Below are positions 24,537 through 38,185 of a stretch of DNA of 64,000 nucleotides, piece by piece. The notes beneath the pieces were generated by a model. It was not told the DNA's origin and did no database searches. It saw only the letters and a program-made list of their open reading frames with translations. Source of the DNA: Arthonia radiata (taxonomy: Eukaryota > Ascomycota > Arthoniomycetes > Arthoniales > Arthoniaceae); the NCBI GenBank assembly GCA_002989075.1, contig PSQN01000017.1, positions 1,991,453 to 2,055,452 of the forward strand, read 5' to 3'. The stretch's first letter is position 1. The number at the start of each line of letters is the position of its first letter. A program made the translations under genes and the position numbers.

Positions 24537-27388
24537 CTATAGTTCTTTAATTTTATTTATTTAGAAACTAAAAGATAGACTTTATTTATATATTAACTAT
24601 AAAGGATTAAATTTAGTAACTTAAAGAGACTTATATCTATTACTATTAATTAAGAAAATACTAGTAAGAGTTACTAAGGCTTAATAGATCTTAAAGCTTA
24701 ATATTTATTAAGTCTTTTACTAGCTTTAAATAGTATTAAAAGAAGATTTAAATCTTAAAATATTTATAACTCGCTTTAAAAACTATAAGTATAATATAGT
24801 TTCTTTTAATCTATATAATATGTTTTTAACTTTCTAGCGTTTTATAAATAATTTCTTTTTAAATATACTTAATAAGTATATATTAATTTACTTAAATAAT
24901 ATACTAATTTTTAATAAAACTAAGAAGAAATATAAAAAGTATATTTAATAGATTTTAGTATAATTATAGTTTATTAGCCTATATATAGATATTAAGAAGT
25001 ATAAGTTTTATAAATAAAAAGTTAAGTATCTAGAACTTATTGTTATATTAACTAAAACTAAAATAGATTTTAAAAAGGCTTAGACTATTAAAGACTAGAA
25101 ATAACTATAGTAAGAAGATATTACTACTATACAAAGATTTCTAGAATTCTATAACTACTATAGAAGATTTATTTATAACTTTAGTAAAATAGCTTAGCTA
25201 TTAAATAATCTAAAAAAAAAAAGTAGACTATAAAATACTTATTATAATAAAGCTTTTGAGTAACTAAAAGAGAAAGTTAGTAAGAAGCTAGTTATAATAT
25301 ACTTATAGTTAAATAAATAATTATTTATTATATATAACTCTTTTAATTCTATTATAGCTAGTATATTATTATAGCTTAATAAAGAGAGTCTATTAAGGTT
25401 TATAATATATTAGTTATTTAGTCTTAACCTTATAGAAGTAAACTATACTATCTATAATAAGAAGTTACTAGTAATTATTAAATTCTTTAAAATATTCTAA
25501 CTAGAACTATAATTAGTACTAATTAATAAGCTAATATAGATTCTTATAGACTACTAAGTATTAAAGTACTTTATATTTATAAAGTAACTAACCTAATAGT
25601 AAGCTTAGTAAGTAGAATTTCTATTAATATTTAACTTTAAGATCATATACTAATAAGAAGCTATAAATAGAAAAGTAGATACTCTAATGTAAAAAGCTCT
25701 AAGCTTAAAAGTAAAAGAAGACTTTAATACATTTTAAATCTTATTACTAACTAGTAAACTTTTCTTTAAAGTTTAATAAAATTATTAAGTTTATTTAATT
25801 AAGATAGAGTATAAAATAGAGCTACTTTAACCTCTTAAAAATTAATTAAGAATATAAATCTAAAAAATAAGTCTTTTAATTAAATTTATTATACTCTAGT
25901 AAATTACTAAAAGAACAATTTAATTAAAATGAATATAGAAGAATACTATCTTTCTCTTTACTCTAATTAAAATAGCCTATTACTAGTATAAGAGTGTTTT
26001 ATAGTCTTTAGCTCTTATATCACTAAAGTAATTAATAAGGTATACTTCTTTATAAAGATAGCATATTTAGAAAGTAGTAATATAATCTAGTAGCTAGTCT
26101 AATACTACTAGTTTCTATAACTATCTTAGAAGATTAACTAGTTTATTAACAATTATTATATTTATTATAGAGTAAAGCTTCAAAATAAAAAACCTACTAA
26201 ACTACTTTAATTATTATTAGCCTTAAAGAGGCTTAACCTTAACTATACTATAAACTTTATTACTAACCTTCTAGTGTTAAAACTAAATAAATATAATACT
26301 ATTTTAGTTTTACTTAATAGACTTACTAAGCTAGAAACCTTTTTTTTCTATAAGTTTAATCTAAGCAATATAGATATAGAGTTAATAGTAAATTTAATAT
26401 ACTAGAATATGTAATATAAGTAAGGGCTTTTAAGGTTATTAATATTAAATTAGAACCTCTATTTTATAAGTATAGTTTAAAAGTACTTAATAAAGTAGCT
26501 AAAAGTAAATATTAAGTTATTAATAGTATATTATCTTTAAACTAATAAGTAATCTAAAGTTTTTTATTAAAGTATAGAAGTATACCTTTAGATATTTATT
26601 AATTAATTTTAAGATAACTAGTATAATATACTTTTAGTAGTAAAACTAGTAGCTAATACTATAGTTTCTAAAATAACTAAGATATTACGATATAGAATAA
26701 TATATAAATTTAAATCTAAAATAAGCTTTAGATCTATTATTAAGACTATTAACTAAGACTAATTAATATGTAATAGAATATAGAAAAATAAGATAGATCT
26801 AATAGTAAGTAGATTAAACAAACTTTAGGCTTAAGAAAAAGTAAGTATAGGAGAGATATAACTAAATATAATAGAGTAAGCTAACAAACAACGGTCTAAT
26901 ACTGTATTTAAAATTAGTAATAAAGTTTAGTTATTAACTAAAAATATAAAGACTAATTAAATATTAAAGAAATTTAATTATAAGTATATTAAACTATATA
27001 TAATTATTTATTAATAAAGAAATATCTATACTTTTAATTTACTAGAATCTATAGAAATCTATAGGACCTTTAACTTATTAATACTATTAAAAGACTCTAA
27101 CTAACTTTTAGAAGGCTAAAAATATCTAATACTAAAGCTAATTATAATAAATAATAATAATAAATAGATAGTTAAAGATATTATTAATATATAAAAGTAT
27201 TAAAAGTAAACTTAAGTTTAAGTAAAATAGTATAGATATAATAAAGACTACTAATAGTATCTAATTAAAGACTTTAAATATACTTAAGACTTACTAAAAA
27301 GCTTCTATAAATACTATTTATATAAACTCTAACTAATATAGTTAAAATTCTCTATTATCTTACTAGTTAAGAATAACTAGCTAAATAG

Positions 27389-27400
27389 AGAGAGAGATAG
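27389..27400 (+). other. Polypurine tract of gypsy-A
   Basis: AGAGAGAGATAG stands directly before the 3' LTR start at 27401. This is the position and composition expected of the purine tract that primes plus-strand DNA synthesis in LTR retrotransposons, and it supports the LTR boundary. Confidence 0.75.
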
Positions 27401-27674
27401 TATTATAAAATCAGCTTAAATTAACTATTTACTATATTTAAAAGCTATTAATATATCTATTATATTAAAAAGACTATTTTTTACTATAGATTATCTTTTA
27501 GTTTATCTTCTATTAACGCTATCTTCTAGTTATTTAGATAAAGATAAAGGCTTAGTAAGTAGTTTTAACTAACTTTAATAGCAGTTCTAGCTTTTTAAAT
27601 TGTTATTCTATAGCTTTAAAATTCTATTGTTTCTCTATATAGTTAATAATTTTATCTTAATATTGCCTATAATA
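27401..27674 (+). repeat. Gypsy-A 3' LTR (274 bp)
   Basis: It matches, inverted, 38932-39205 over exactly the same length of 274 bp. In element sense it starts TATTATAAAATCAGC (TG to TA by RIP is likely) and ends CCTATAATA. The match to the inverted copy ends sharply at both edges, and what follows the match there is the gag leader. That fixes this segment as an LTR rather than coding DNA. Confidence 0.85.
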
Positions 27675-30600
27675 CTTAATAAGTAAATAATATATAGTTT
27701 AATATATAAACTACTTTAACTATTAATTTCTCTTTATATATTAACTTTTTAATAATAAACTACTAAGAATTAGCTTAAGTACTTTAAAATAGTTATTTTA
27801 ATTCTAATAAAATTATATTATATTTAAAAGATATATTAAAAGATAATTATAAATAGTAAAGCTAGTATTTAGTTTACTTAGTTATAAATAGAACTAAAAG
27901 TAGAAACTATACTTTATAAAATACTATACTAAAAAGAATACTAATATAAAGTTTATTATTAGAGAGTAAAGTAAGCTTTTAAAAATAAATTCTTTTTAAA
28001 TAATACTTATTAAATACTTCTTTAGCTATTTAACGCTTATCTATATTAAGTACTATGTAGAACTTATTAAAGCTAGCTTACTTACTTTTATTTATATTTA
28101 TGTACTAATATTTTTATATTATCTTACTATATCTTTATACTTTAGCTAATTAATATAGTAAAATATATACTTACTTTTCTTTGTATAAAAGATAATTAAG
28201 CTAAAGTAGATTATTTTAATTTATAGAATATTATCTTAATACTTATAGTCTTTACTTAAGTATTAAATTTTCTCTTTTAAAGTCTATTTAAATTTATATA
28301 GTTATAATTTTAACTATATAATTAATAGTAAAAATAGCTAAAAGATTAAAGACTACTTTTATAAAGCTTTACTTACTAAGTATAAGTTAAGTCTAAACTT
28401 TTATATAATAAAAAAAGACTTTAAGCTATATATTAGTTTTAGTTTAGTAAAAGCTTAGCTACTTATAATAATAGTACTTTTATTAAAAGATATCTAAGCT
28501 TTATATATTTAGAAATTATTAGAGACTTATTCTTCTAAGTAAGCTTTAAATAGATAAATAATCTTATTTTAGCTAATAGCTAAGTAGTATAAGCTAAAGT
28601 ATAAGTAAAATTCTAAAGTCTACTAATAAGCTATTAAAGAACGTTTCTTAAGTTTAAAGTTATAGAAAAAATATATTACTATCTATCGTCTCATATTAGC
28701 CTTAAATTAAAAATTAAGAGTATAATTAAAGAGAGAGTTATTTAAGTAGCAAACTAGTAGTATAGAAGAAAAGATATTATTAAAGTAGCTTTACTAATTA
28801 AAAAGTTAATAAGTACTAAATAAAGCGCTCTATAAAATAAAAACTAATATATAAGTCTAAAAGTCTATTGTATATACTACTAGTACTATATATATATCTT
28901 ATTATACTAGTAAATATTACTTTATAACTCTAGTTAAATATACGCTATAAACTAGTCTTAAATAGAAATAAGTAAATTAAAATAATCTTTTCTAAGTTAA
29001 GCTTATTTTAAATTTAGTACTAATATAAAAAAATTAGAACTTAGCTTAAATAATACTTATTCTCTTTAGTATCACTACTCTATACTATATTCTACTTTCT
29101 ACTATTTTTATTATAGAGTATATTTAGCTCTTATATATTCTATCTATTATATTAATTATTCTAAAAGACTACTATAGTATTACTAATAGAAATACTTAAG
29201 GCTATAATTTCTATATATTAATATACAAGCTATTACTATTTTTATAGAAAGTACTAATTAAAGCTACTTTATATATAAAGCGTTATAGTCTAGATAAATA
29301 ATATATATAGACTAGAGGATTTTAAAGAATACTTTAGAGATATACATTATTTTATATAGCTATTAAAATAACCTTTTTTAGCCTTAAGATTAGCTATATA
29401 TACTTAGTATTAAGAAACTATAATTAGATTCTTTATATTATATATATATATACTGAATATATTAAATATAGTAGATCTATTAGATTTCTACTAACTCTAC
29501 TACTATCTACTACTTAGCTCTATTAGTTACTATTAAGATAGTATAAGTAGCTAATTATATAGAATAAGGCTAGCTAGCCTTTATATTTACTCTAGAAATA
29601 AGCTATACTTAAAATTAAATTATATAGTTCTAATTTATATTATACTTTTTATAGTTTTTATAGCTCTATTTTATAGCTAGTATATATTTAACTTCTAAAT
29701 TCATATAAAAACTAATTAAGTATCTTTATATTTTATACTAACTATATATTCTTTATAAAGATTACTACTCTCTTTATATAAATAGTAGCTAAGTTTAATA
29801 CTAAGTAGTTAGCTATCTATAAAAGCTAATTATAGTAAAAAAGTAAAAGACTTACTCTTAAATTTATAGATAAGAAATATCTTAGCTACCTTCTATATTA
29901 TATATAGAGCTACTAATTAAATATAAAAGTTTAAAAATTATCTCTTAAATAAGATATATAAAAACTATATAAAGAATAAAAAGATTTATTAAGTTTTAAA
30001 AGTACTAAATATATCTAAGAATCTTAATTAAAGTATTAGTTAGTAGAGATATCTAACTTATAGATTTTTATTTATACTACTAAAATAATATCAATAAAAA
30101 AGATACTATATATTACTTTTCTTTCTTATACTATTACTAAAGACTTTTTACTATACTACTTACTATAAAGATTAAGTTTAATAAGCTAATAAAGCTATAA
30201 ATTGCTTATATATAGGCTTTAATAGTAGTTTAGCTATAAATACTTTTAATACCTATTTTTAAGAAAACAAGTTATTCTTAAAAAAACTTATAGTTCTATA
30301 TAAAATAGTAGAGTAGTAAAATTAGACCTTCTAAAAGTAAAGCTAGCTAACTTACTAGTAAGTTAATATAAAAGTTTATAAATTATAATAAAGATAGCTA
30401 AATAATATAAAGTTTATAAAGCCTATTCTTTTTTTCTTACTCTTCTTTCTATTTAATAACTACTACTACTATAATTTATGCTATTATCTTATTTTTCTAC
30501 TATATCTTAGTATCTATCTCTTTCTTAATATAAACTTATAATTAATAGCTTTATAAATTTTCTATATTTTACTACTTACTCTTAGTATTATAGTATTTAG

Positions 30601-30990
30601 TATACTTAATTAGTAGTATATCTTATTCTTTAGCTAGTTTTATAATTATACTTATATAATTAATCTAAAGTATATACTAATATGTTCTTATATCTCTTTA
30701 ATTCTTTTAATACTTATAATAATTCTATACTAACTAATAACTTTGAATGATACTATATTAATAAATATAACTATATTATTTAGTAAAAAGAATATAGACA
30801 CCTAATTCTTAAGTAGTAAAAAATATATATTATAGTAGTAAAAAAAAGCTTTAGTTAAAAGTAGCTAGTAAAATTATATAGTATAAGAACCTATATTTGA
30901 ATATAATTTCTTATAAAAATACTTTAAAAAGAGTATAGATCTAAAAGATAGTTATTTTATTATAATTTATATATAATATAATACTTAAAT
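27675..30990. other. Unassigned 3.3-kb relic between gypsy-A and gypsy-C
   Basis: I could not assign this stretch to a family. Between about 28640 and 29600 one plus-strand frame keeps a protein-like texture (mixed charged and aromatic residues, interruptions almost only TAA/TAG). It looks like a RIP-eroded coding region rather than random AT-rich DNA. I see no reverse transcriptase YxDD block, integrase, helicase or DDE landmark and no terminal repeats. It does not match the other relics in this window by eye. A decayed transposon protein is likelier than a host gene, because everything around it is repeat. Confidence 0.4.
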
Positions 30991-31187
30991 TATAGTACTA
31001 TAGCCGCCTTATAGCCATTCTAGACTTACTCTAGAACTAAAGTAGTTTTGGGCCTAGGTTGGCCTAGAAACGTCTAGTATATAAAGACGTCTACTTATAT
31101 TCTTTCTTTGTTTCTTAGTTATTTATCTATTGTCTAGTAAATATATTATACTTTACTTTATTTACTATTAGCTTTATAATTTAAATA
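30991..31187 (+). repeat. Gypsy-C 5' LTR
   Basis: It matches 37989-38185. It starts TATAGTACTATAGCCGCC (TG-start eroded). It carries a TATA-box-like TATATAAAG at 31078-31086 followed by GACGTC, a plausible core promoter for the element. The exact right edge is uncertain by about 6 bases. Confidence 0.82.
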
Positions 31188-34100
31188 ACTTTTATTTTTT
31201 TAGAAGAATAGCTTAGAGTACAATTAGTTAAATTTATTTAAATTTCCATCTATTCTTACTGTTATTATTCTTTATACTACTAAGATGTATTTAAACTTAG
31301 TCTTAGCTAACTCTAATAATAGTATTAATAATTTAAAACGTTTCTATAGATTAACTAGAGAATAAGCTTAACTATAGTAATAATAATAGTATAGGAAAAG
31401 GCCCTACTAACAACTATTTACTATTATATACTAGATATAATATAGATCTTAGTAAAAATATCTCTTTAAATAGCGGTCTTATATCTAACGTAGTCTAACC
31501 TAATAATAATACTAGAGCGCTTCTACTTTAGATTATAGCTAACTATATAGAGATAAAGTATATTCTTTTACTACTAAGTAATTCTTATTATATAGATAAA
31601 CTATTTAAAGTTAATAAATAGAAGGACCTTATTATTAACCTTTAAAACTTCTAAAAGAGCTATAAGAGATTTAATACTCTCTCTACTAGCTTATTATTAG
31701 ACTCTAAAGAAGAAAAATATAATAAATTATCTGAGAAGAACTCTCTTAAACTATCTAATAAGAATACTAATAAGGTAGAATACTAAATATAAGACGTTTA
31801 AATAATACTTAAGACAGTAAGTCTTAATTTTACTAATATAACTACTAATATTAGTAACTATATTACTATTTAGATATTATAAGGCCTTACCTATAAAAGT
31901 CTTTATACTTAAAAGTAAGTACTTCTTAATAGTCTTAGTAATATTATACTATAGTAGGTCTTTAAGCTTATTAAGAATTAAACTATTAATTCTATCTTAT
32001 ATATTTCTAAACTTGCTACATAGTTTTTTAACTATAATATATATAATAAAATAGTATATAGCTAGCAATCTACTATCCTTCTTAATAAGAGCTACTTATC
32101 TAAAAAGCTACTAAAGAAGCTATATAAAATATATATATATATAAAGCTTTTACTTAATATATAGAATAAGATTATAGAAAGAGGTATCTTTAGCTAGTAT
32201 TATACTATTAAGAACCTTTAAGATATAGATTATTTTATAAAAAAGACTATACTATTGTTTTAAAGTAGAATTTAGTATAAATTAAGTTAGAGTTAGAGTT
32301 ACAGCGCCTGTAAGCGCGCCTTTAAGCAACGCTTATAGTTTTAAGCTCCTTTATAGGGTTTGTTCTAGTAAGATTAGAGTTAGAAGTTGAACTACTAGTA
32401 ATATAACTATAAAGCTAGCTTATATCCGCCTTATAGCTATAGTAGACTGTCTTTAAACTCTTAATAGGTAATATACTATAAGTATAGTAAAAAAGAATAT
32501 CTTTTTTATAACTATTTAGATAGTAAATAGAATAAAAGAAACTTAGTAGTACTTATATTAGATATTAATACTAATAGTATTATCTCTTATCTAGCTATTA
32601 AGGTATTATTTATAAATATAGTCTCTATATATAGACTTTTTAGTTCTAATAGTAAACTTCTTAGCTTCTATTTAGTAAATATTATTAAGCTTTTTAGCTT
32701 TAATAGTATAAAAATACTAGCTTAAAGGAGTATATATTGTCTACTTAATTATAGTATAGAAGTTAATCTTATCTCCTATTATTTCTAACTTAAAGTTAGT
32801 ATTCCTATTACTACTATTTCTATTCTATATATAATACTCTTTAATAAGTCTAGCTATCCTCTTCTTAGAGCTATTAAGAAAGAGATTTATATTATTAATA
32901 CTAATAGTATAGTCTAGATTAATAAGTAAGATTTTTAATATTACTTAGTTTAAAAGATATAATATTGTTCTTAAGATACTTTAGTTTTAAATAGTAAACC
33001 TATTAATTTTATTTACTGCTAGTATCGTTACCTAGTATAGTTATAATATATATAAGTAAATACTTCTAGCTATCTTAGATAAACTTTTTACTAATATATA
33101 GACTAATAGACCTCTTTAGGTTATACTACTATATAGTAAACCGACCTATAATTAGTCTAGAGCTATAGTTAGTATAGTAACAGTCTAAACCTAAACTACT
33201 ATTAGACTAAATATATTTACTATAGATACTCTATTATTAAAGAAGTTTTAAGACTTTTTTAATATATTTAGTAAGAAGTTAGCTAAACAACTTATATCTA
33301 ATTATTTAGATTTTAATTATATAATTAAGATAATAGGTAATATACTAATCTTACCTATCTATAACATTTTATCCTATAAGCTTAAGATTCTTAAAAAATA
33401 ATTTTAATAAGACTATTTAATATAGTTAGATTTAGAAAAAATAAGAGCCTAATAAACGCTTCTATCTTATTTATATTTAAGAACGATAGAACCTTACGTC
33501 TCTATATTAACTATTATAGATTAAATAATATTATAATTAAGAACCGCTATCTCTTATCTTTAGTAAGTAAGATTCTTAACTACTTGAATGGTATATACTT
33601 CTTTATAAAGCTTAATTTATATAATATATACTACTATATTTAGATTTATAAAGATAACAAGTAAAAAACCGCATTTAAAACTAAATATAGCTATTTTAAA
33701 TATTTTATTATACTCTTTAGCTTAGTAAATATCTCTACTATCTTTTAGTTTTATATCTATTATACTCTTACTAGTATAATTAATATTATTTATATTATCT
33801 ATTTAAATAATATATTAATTTATTTATAAACTTATAAGGCTTATATTAAGTATATTTAAGCGGTTCTTTAGCGCTTAAGAAAATAATATCTATATATAAA
33901 GGCTTCTAAATATAAGTTCTTTACTACTATAGTAGAATTTCTTAGCTTTATAGTAACAATATTAGAAATTAAAATAGAGAAAAAGTAGATAGTAACTATT
34001 CTTAAATAGCCTTGTTCTAAGAATATATATAATATACTTGTTTTTTTAGAGTTTACTAGGTTTTACTATAAACTTATATTTAAATATATAAATATTATTG

Positions 34101-37100
34101 CTTTTTGAATAATTTTACTTAAAGCTACTATAAGAAAGATAGTAATAATCTAGCTAACTATATAAAAGGAAAAAAACTACTATCTTATATCTTTAAATAG
34201 ACTAATATTTATGAATAGATATTCTAAAAGCTTCTAAAATTATTCTTTAAAGCTAGTGTTTTAGTATACTATAATTCTTACCTCTAGTATATAATTATAA
34301 TTAATGTTTTAGGCTATAGTATTAATGCTATCTTACTCTAGCTACATAGCGGACTAAGCATAGATATAGAACGCTAATATAGTAATAATACTTAAGCTTA
34401 TTAGTATTTAGTAGTATATTTTTTAAGAAAGTTATAAAATATTAAGTTAAATTATAATACCTATAATAAAGAGCTACTTACTATCATTAAGGCTTTTAAG
34501 TAATTTTAGCACTATATTAAAGGTACGTTGTATACTATATATATATAGTATAATTATAATAACTTAAAGTACTTTATAGCTACTCAAAAATTAAGTAGCC
34601 GTTAGATATAGTAGGCTAAATATTTATTAGTATATAACTTTAAGATTAAATATAAGAAGAGAATAACTAATTTTATAAATAAATTATTCTATTAATTTAA
34701 TTATAAATATAAATTAGCTAGAACTTAATATTATCTACTTTATAGTAATTATTTGCTAGAACTCTAAATTTAGTAATTAATTAGATATATACTACTAGTA
34801 AGGGTAGAGATATTAACTCTACTAGATCTACTTTACTAGTAATATTAGTAAATATAAATATTGCTAATATAGTAGCTTTATTAGTTTTAATGTATACTAT
34901 TTTAGAATATAATTCTAGTATATTAGAACTTTTATCTTCTATTAGGTAAGTTTAAAGCCTTTTAGAATAGATTCTAAAGTAAGTATAAAAAAAGAATATA
35001 GCAAATATACTTCTTTTTAATACTAACAAATTAATATATCTTATACTATAAGTATAAATAGTAGCAGCTACTTATACTAAAATAGTATTTACTAAACTTA
35101 CTAACTTTCTTTTTATATTTATTAATACTGTATAATAGAAGGACGTCTCTAAAGAACTATGAAAAGAAAAAGAAAAGGAGAAATAAGCTAAATAAGCTTT
35201 TAATAAGAGTTAGAGACGCTACTAAGGTATACTTTAATATTATAAATATTTTTAAATTTCTTATTCTTTAGTACTATATAAAGAGCTTTTAAGATAAAAT
35301 TACAATACTTAGAAGATAAACTACCTTAGTATTAAGAAGACTTTAAAGGTCTTAAAGTAGGAGTACTACTAGAAGAGTATTAGAAACAACGTTAACTAGT
35401 ATATTAGTGAGTATAATGTCTATTAACAAACTAAAGTACCTAAATATAAGCTCTATAGCTTACTTACCTTATTTTCTATACCCTTAAAGCTACTATATAG
35501 CTAGTTAATAGACTTTATTATTAGCTTACCTCTTATAAATAGCTATAATATAATTCTTATACTATATAACTACTTTATAAAGCTAGTTTAGTATTATGCT
35601 ATATTCTTAAAGATTATAGCTTAAACGCTAGCTAATGTTGTTTTATAAATTATAGTATATAACCTTATAGATTTACTTAATAACTTTATATTAAATTAAG
35701 GTAGTTTATTTACTTCTAAGTAGTAGTAAGCCTTTTTTATTTACTTAAAGATAAATAAGAGGCTAAGTACTATATTTTACTTATAAATAGATAGTTAAAC
35801 TAAATATTAGAATTAATCTATTAAATAGTATTTATAATACTTTTACTTCTACTATTAGAATAACTAAATTATCTTACTTTTAATAGTAGAATACGCCTAT
35901 AATTAGGCTTCTTATATAGTAACTAGAAAGTCTTCTTTTATATTAATATTTAACTATAAACTAATATTTCTAGATAGTATACTAGATTCTAAATAAAAGA
36001 ATATATTTAAGAATAGTAATTAGAATTACTCTAATACTATTATACTAGTAAAACGTTATTAAGTTACAATTATAGAGGTAATAGAGTATCTATAGTAGTC
36101 TTAAAAGTAGTAGGCTAAGTACTATAATAAGCGCTATATAGCAAAAGAGTATTTTATTAGTAAGTATATTCTTCTTTTTATAAAGAACATTAAAACTAAG
36201 TAGCCTTTTAAAAAGCTTAATAATAAGTTTCTAAGCCTATTTAAAGTCTTAAAGTTTATAAAAAGATAGATATATTGTTCTAATTTACTACTAAATATAA
36301 AAAGAATCTATAATATTTTTTATATAAGCTTACTTAAGCTATATTAACCTTATACTAAATACTAACTAAATTTAATATAGAAGATAGCTAATTCTAAAGA
36401 TGTATTATAAAAGATTAAATAGATTCTTGTTTACTATACTATATACTTAAAGAATAAATATTTAGTATACTAGTTTAATTAGTCTTTAAATTATAATAAG
36501 TAGCTTTTAAAAGAATAGCTTAAAGAAGTATCTAATATACTAAACGAATATTAAAAACAGTAATATTAGCTAATTACTAAAAGAAAGGGCCGCGTATTTA
36601 AGGCTAAGAAGCTAAAAAGAGAATAAAAGTCTTAATTCTTTCTATATATTCTTTAAAAAAGATAAAAGAATAAAAATATAGTACTTATATAGGTATTAAT
36701 ATAAAGAAGCTATAGTTAGTTATATATATCTAGGTACTAAAAAGGCTAAACGTTACTTTAGTTAAAAGGTACAACGTACTAAAGTAATACTAATACTATT
36801 AAGTAGTAGTTATTACTTAAAGTACGCTAAGCTTTAAATCCTTATTATTAATAATATTAGTAGAATTAACGTTACTAGTAGAACTAATATTAAGATTAAT
36901 AAGACGTATATAATTAGTATTATAAGCTAACTTATAAGCCTTACTATACTTATTATAATTATAAGTATAAAGCTTATTCTACTTTATTATTTATAAAAAG
37001 TTAGTAGTTTTAATAAAGAGAAAAGAATAAACTTATATAAATATTATATAAGATAGTTAAGGCTTTAATATACTTAATAAAGTAATTATAGCGGCGGAAG

Positions 37101-37988
37101 TAGGTATTATTATTACTAGTAGTCTTACTATAAATATAGAGTAAAGCTAAAGATATACTAAAAGTATAGTAATATTTATTAAAAACTTTTAAAAGAGGAT
37201 TCTAAGATAATTTCTTTAACTTATACTAAAAATATAAGGTAATATTAGTCTTATTATAAGTACTATTAGTAGTTTATACTTTATTAGAGATACTATATTA
37301 ATTAATATATTTAGTAAAGAAATAAATAATTTTTATAAGCTATAGTATAGAACGTATTTAATATAATAAAGATTATTAATAATAGTAAGCTAAGATACTA
37401 TTTATATTAAAATTTTAATAAGATTGTTAAATTAAGCTATTATAAACTAAAAGGTATTTAAAATAGATCTATAATATATTAGTAATAGTAGTAACTTTAT
37501 TATAAAATATATAGTATATACTATACTTTTAGCTCTTTAACTCTATATATATCTTTAAGCTAATTTATACTTAAAAAAAGGCTGTAGTAGCTTTATAAAG
37601 ATAATAAGCGTCTATATATATACTTTTTATATATTTTAAGCCTTTATACGTATCTTAAAAAGTCGTTCTTATAGACAAAATATATATAAATTAAATCTAT
37701 AACTATTATATATAGACTTACGTCTTATACTATTATTAAGGTTATTAAAAAAATCTTAATTATCTTAAGTATTTTATTATTATCACTACTACAATAATAA
37801 ACATTAACTAACTTTTTAAGATAGCTAAACAATATAAGCGCTCTAATAATATATCTATTATACTATACCTTTAGTTAGCTAGTAAAGAGGTATTATAAGT
37901 ATACTAGATATATTTATATAGTTTAATATATTAATAAACAGAATAAAAGTAAGCTTTATAGAAAAAGCTCTATAAAGAAGAAAACAAT

Positions 37989-38185
37989 TATAATACTATA
38001 GCTATCTTATAGCCGCTCTAGGCTCGCTTTAGAACTAAAGCGGTCTTAAGTCTAGATCGGCCTAAAGACGCTTAGTATATAGAGACGTCCGCTTATATTC
38101 TTTTTTTGTTTCTTAGTTATTTATCTATTATCTAGTAAATATATTGTACTTTGCTCTATTTATTACCAGCCCTATAACTTAGATA
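37989..38185 (+). repeat. Gypsy-C 3' LTR
   Basis: The second copy of the 197-bp repeat, slightly less AT-rich than the 5' copy (it keeps AAAGCGG and GACGTCCGC). Directly to its right the sequence matches, inverted, the gag region of gypsy-A near 8900, giving the boundary. Confidence 0.82.

Larger units (their letters stand above)
2286..27674 (+). mobile_element. Gypsy-A copy 1: chromodomain Ty3/Gypsy element, split by a Helitron and by gypsy-B
   Basis: This is a broken Ty3/Gypsy chromovirus read on the plus strand. Its own sequence lies at about 2286-2370, 8243-10152 and 24537-27674; the rest is inserted DNA. In order: 5' leader (2290-2370), gag-like region (about 8270-9070), protease region (about 9110-9300), reverse transcriptase (about 9900-10152, continuing at 24542-25000), RNase H (about 25300-25700), integrase (about 25900-26700), chromodomain (about 27130-27330), a purine tract at 27389-27400 and a 274-bp 3' LTR. 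No 5' LTR is recognisable. The parts were placed by motif order and by the inverted relative at 38186-39205. It is heavily eroded, consistent with an old insertion that later took several others. Confidence 0.8.
30991..38185 (+). mobile_element. Gypsy-C: chromodomain Ty3/Gypsy element with two short LTRs
   Basis: A ~7.2-kb Ty3/Gypsy element on the plus strand with both LTRs (197 bp each). Parts in order: gag about 31260-32450, protease about 32550-32900, reverse transcriptase about 33450-34100 (a YLNNILIYL block at the YxDDIL position near 33800), RNase H about 34280-34700, integrase about 35420-36100 (block LYSQLIDFIISLP; later RLSTIFYLQIDSQT), chromodomain about 36385-36500. About 1.4 kb of unassigned DNA follows before the 3' LTR. 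It looks whole in layout but is broken many times. It sits at the left edge of the inverted gypsy-A piece. The target duplication is unclear: flanks TAAAT and TAGAT could match if the right edge is 38179. Confidence 0.85.
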
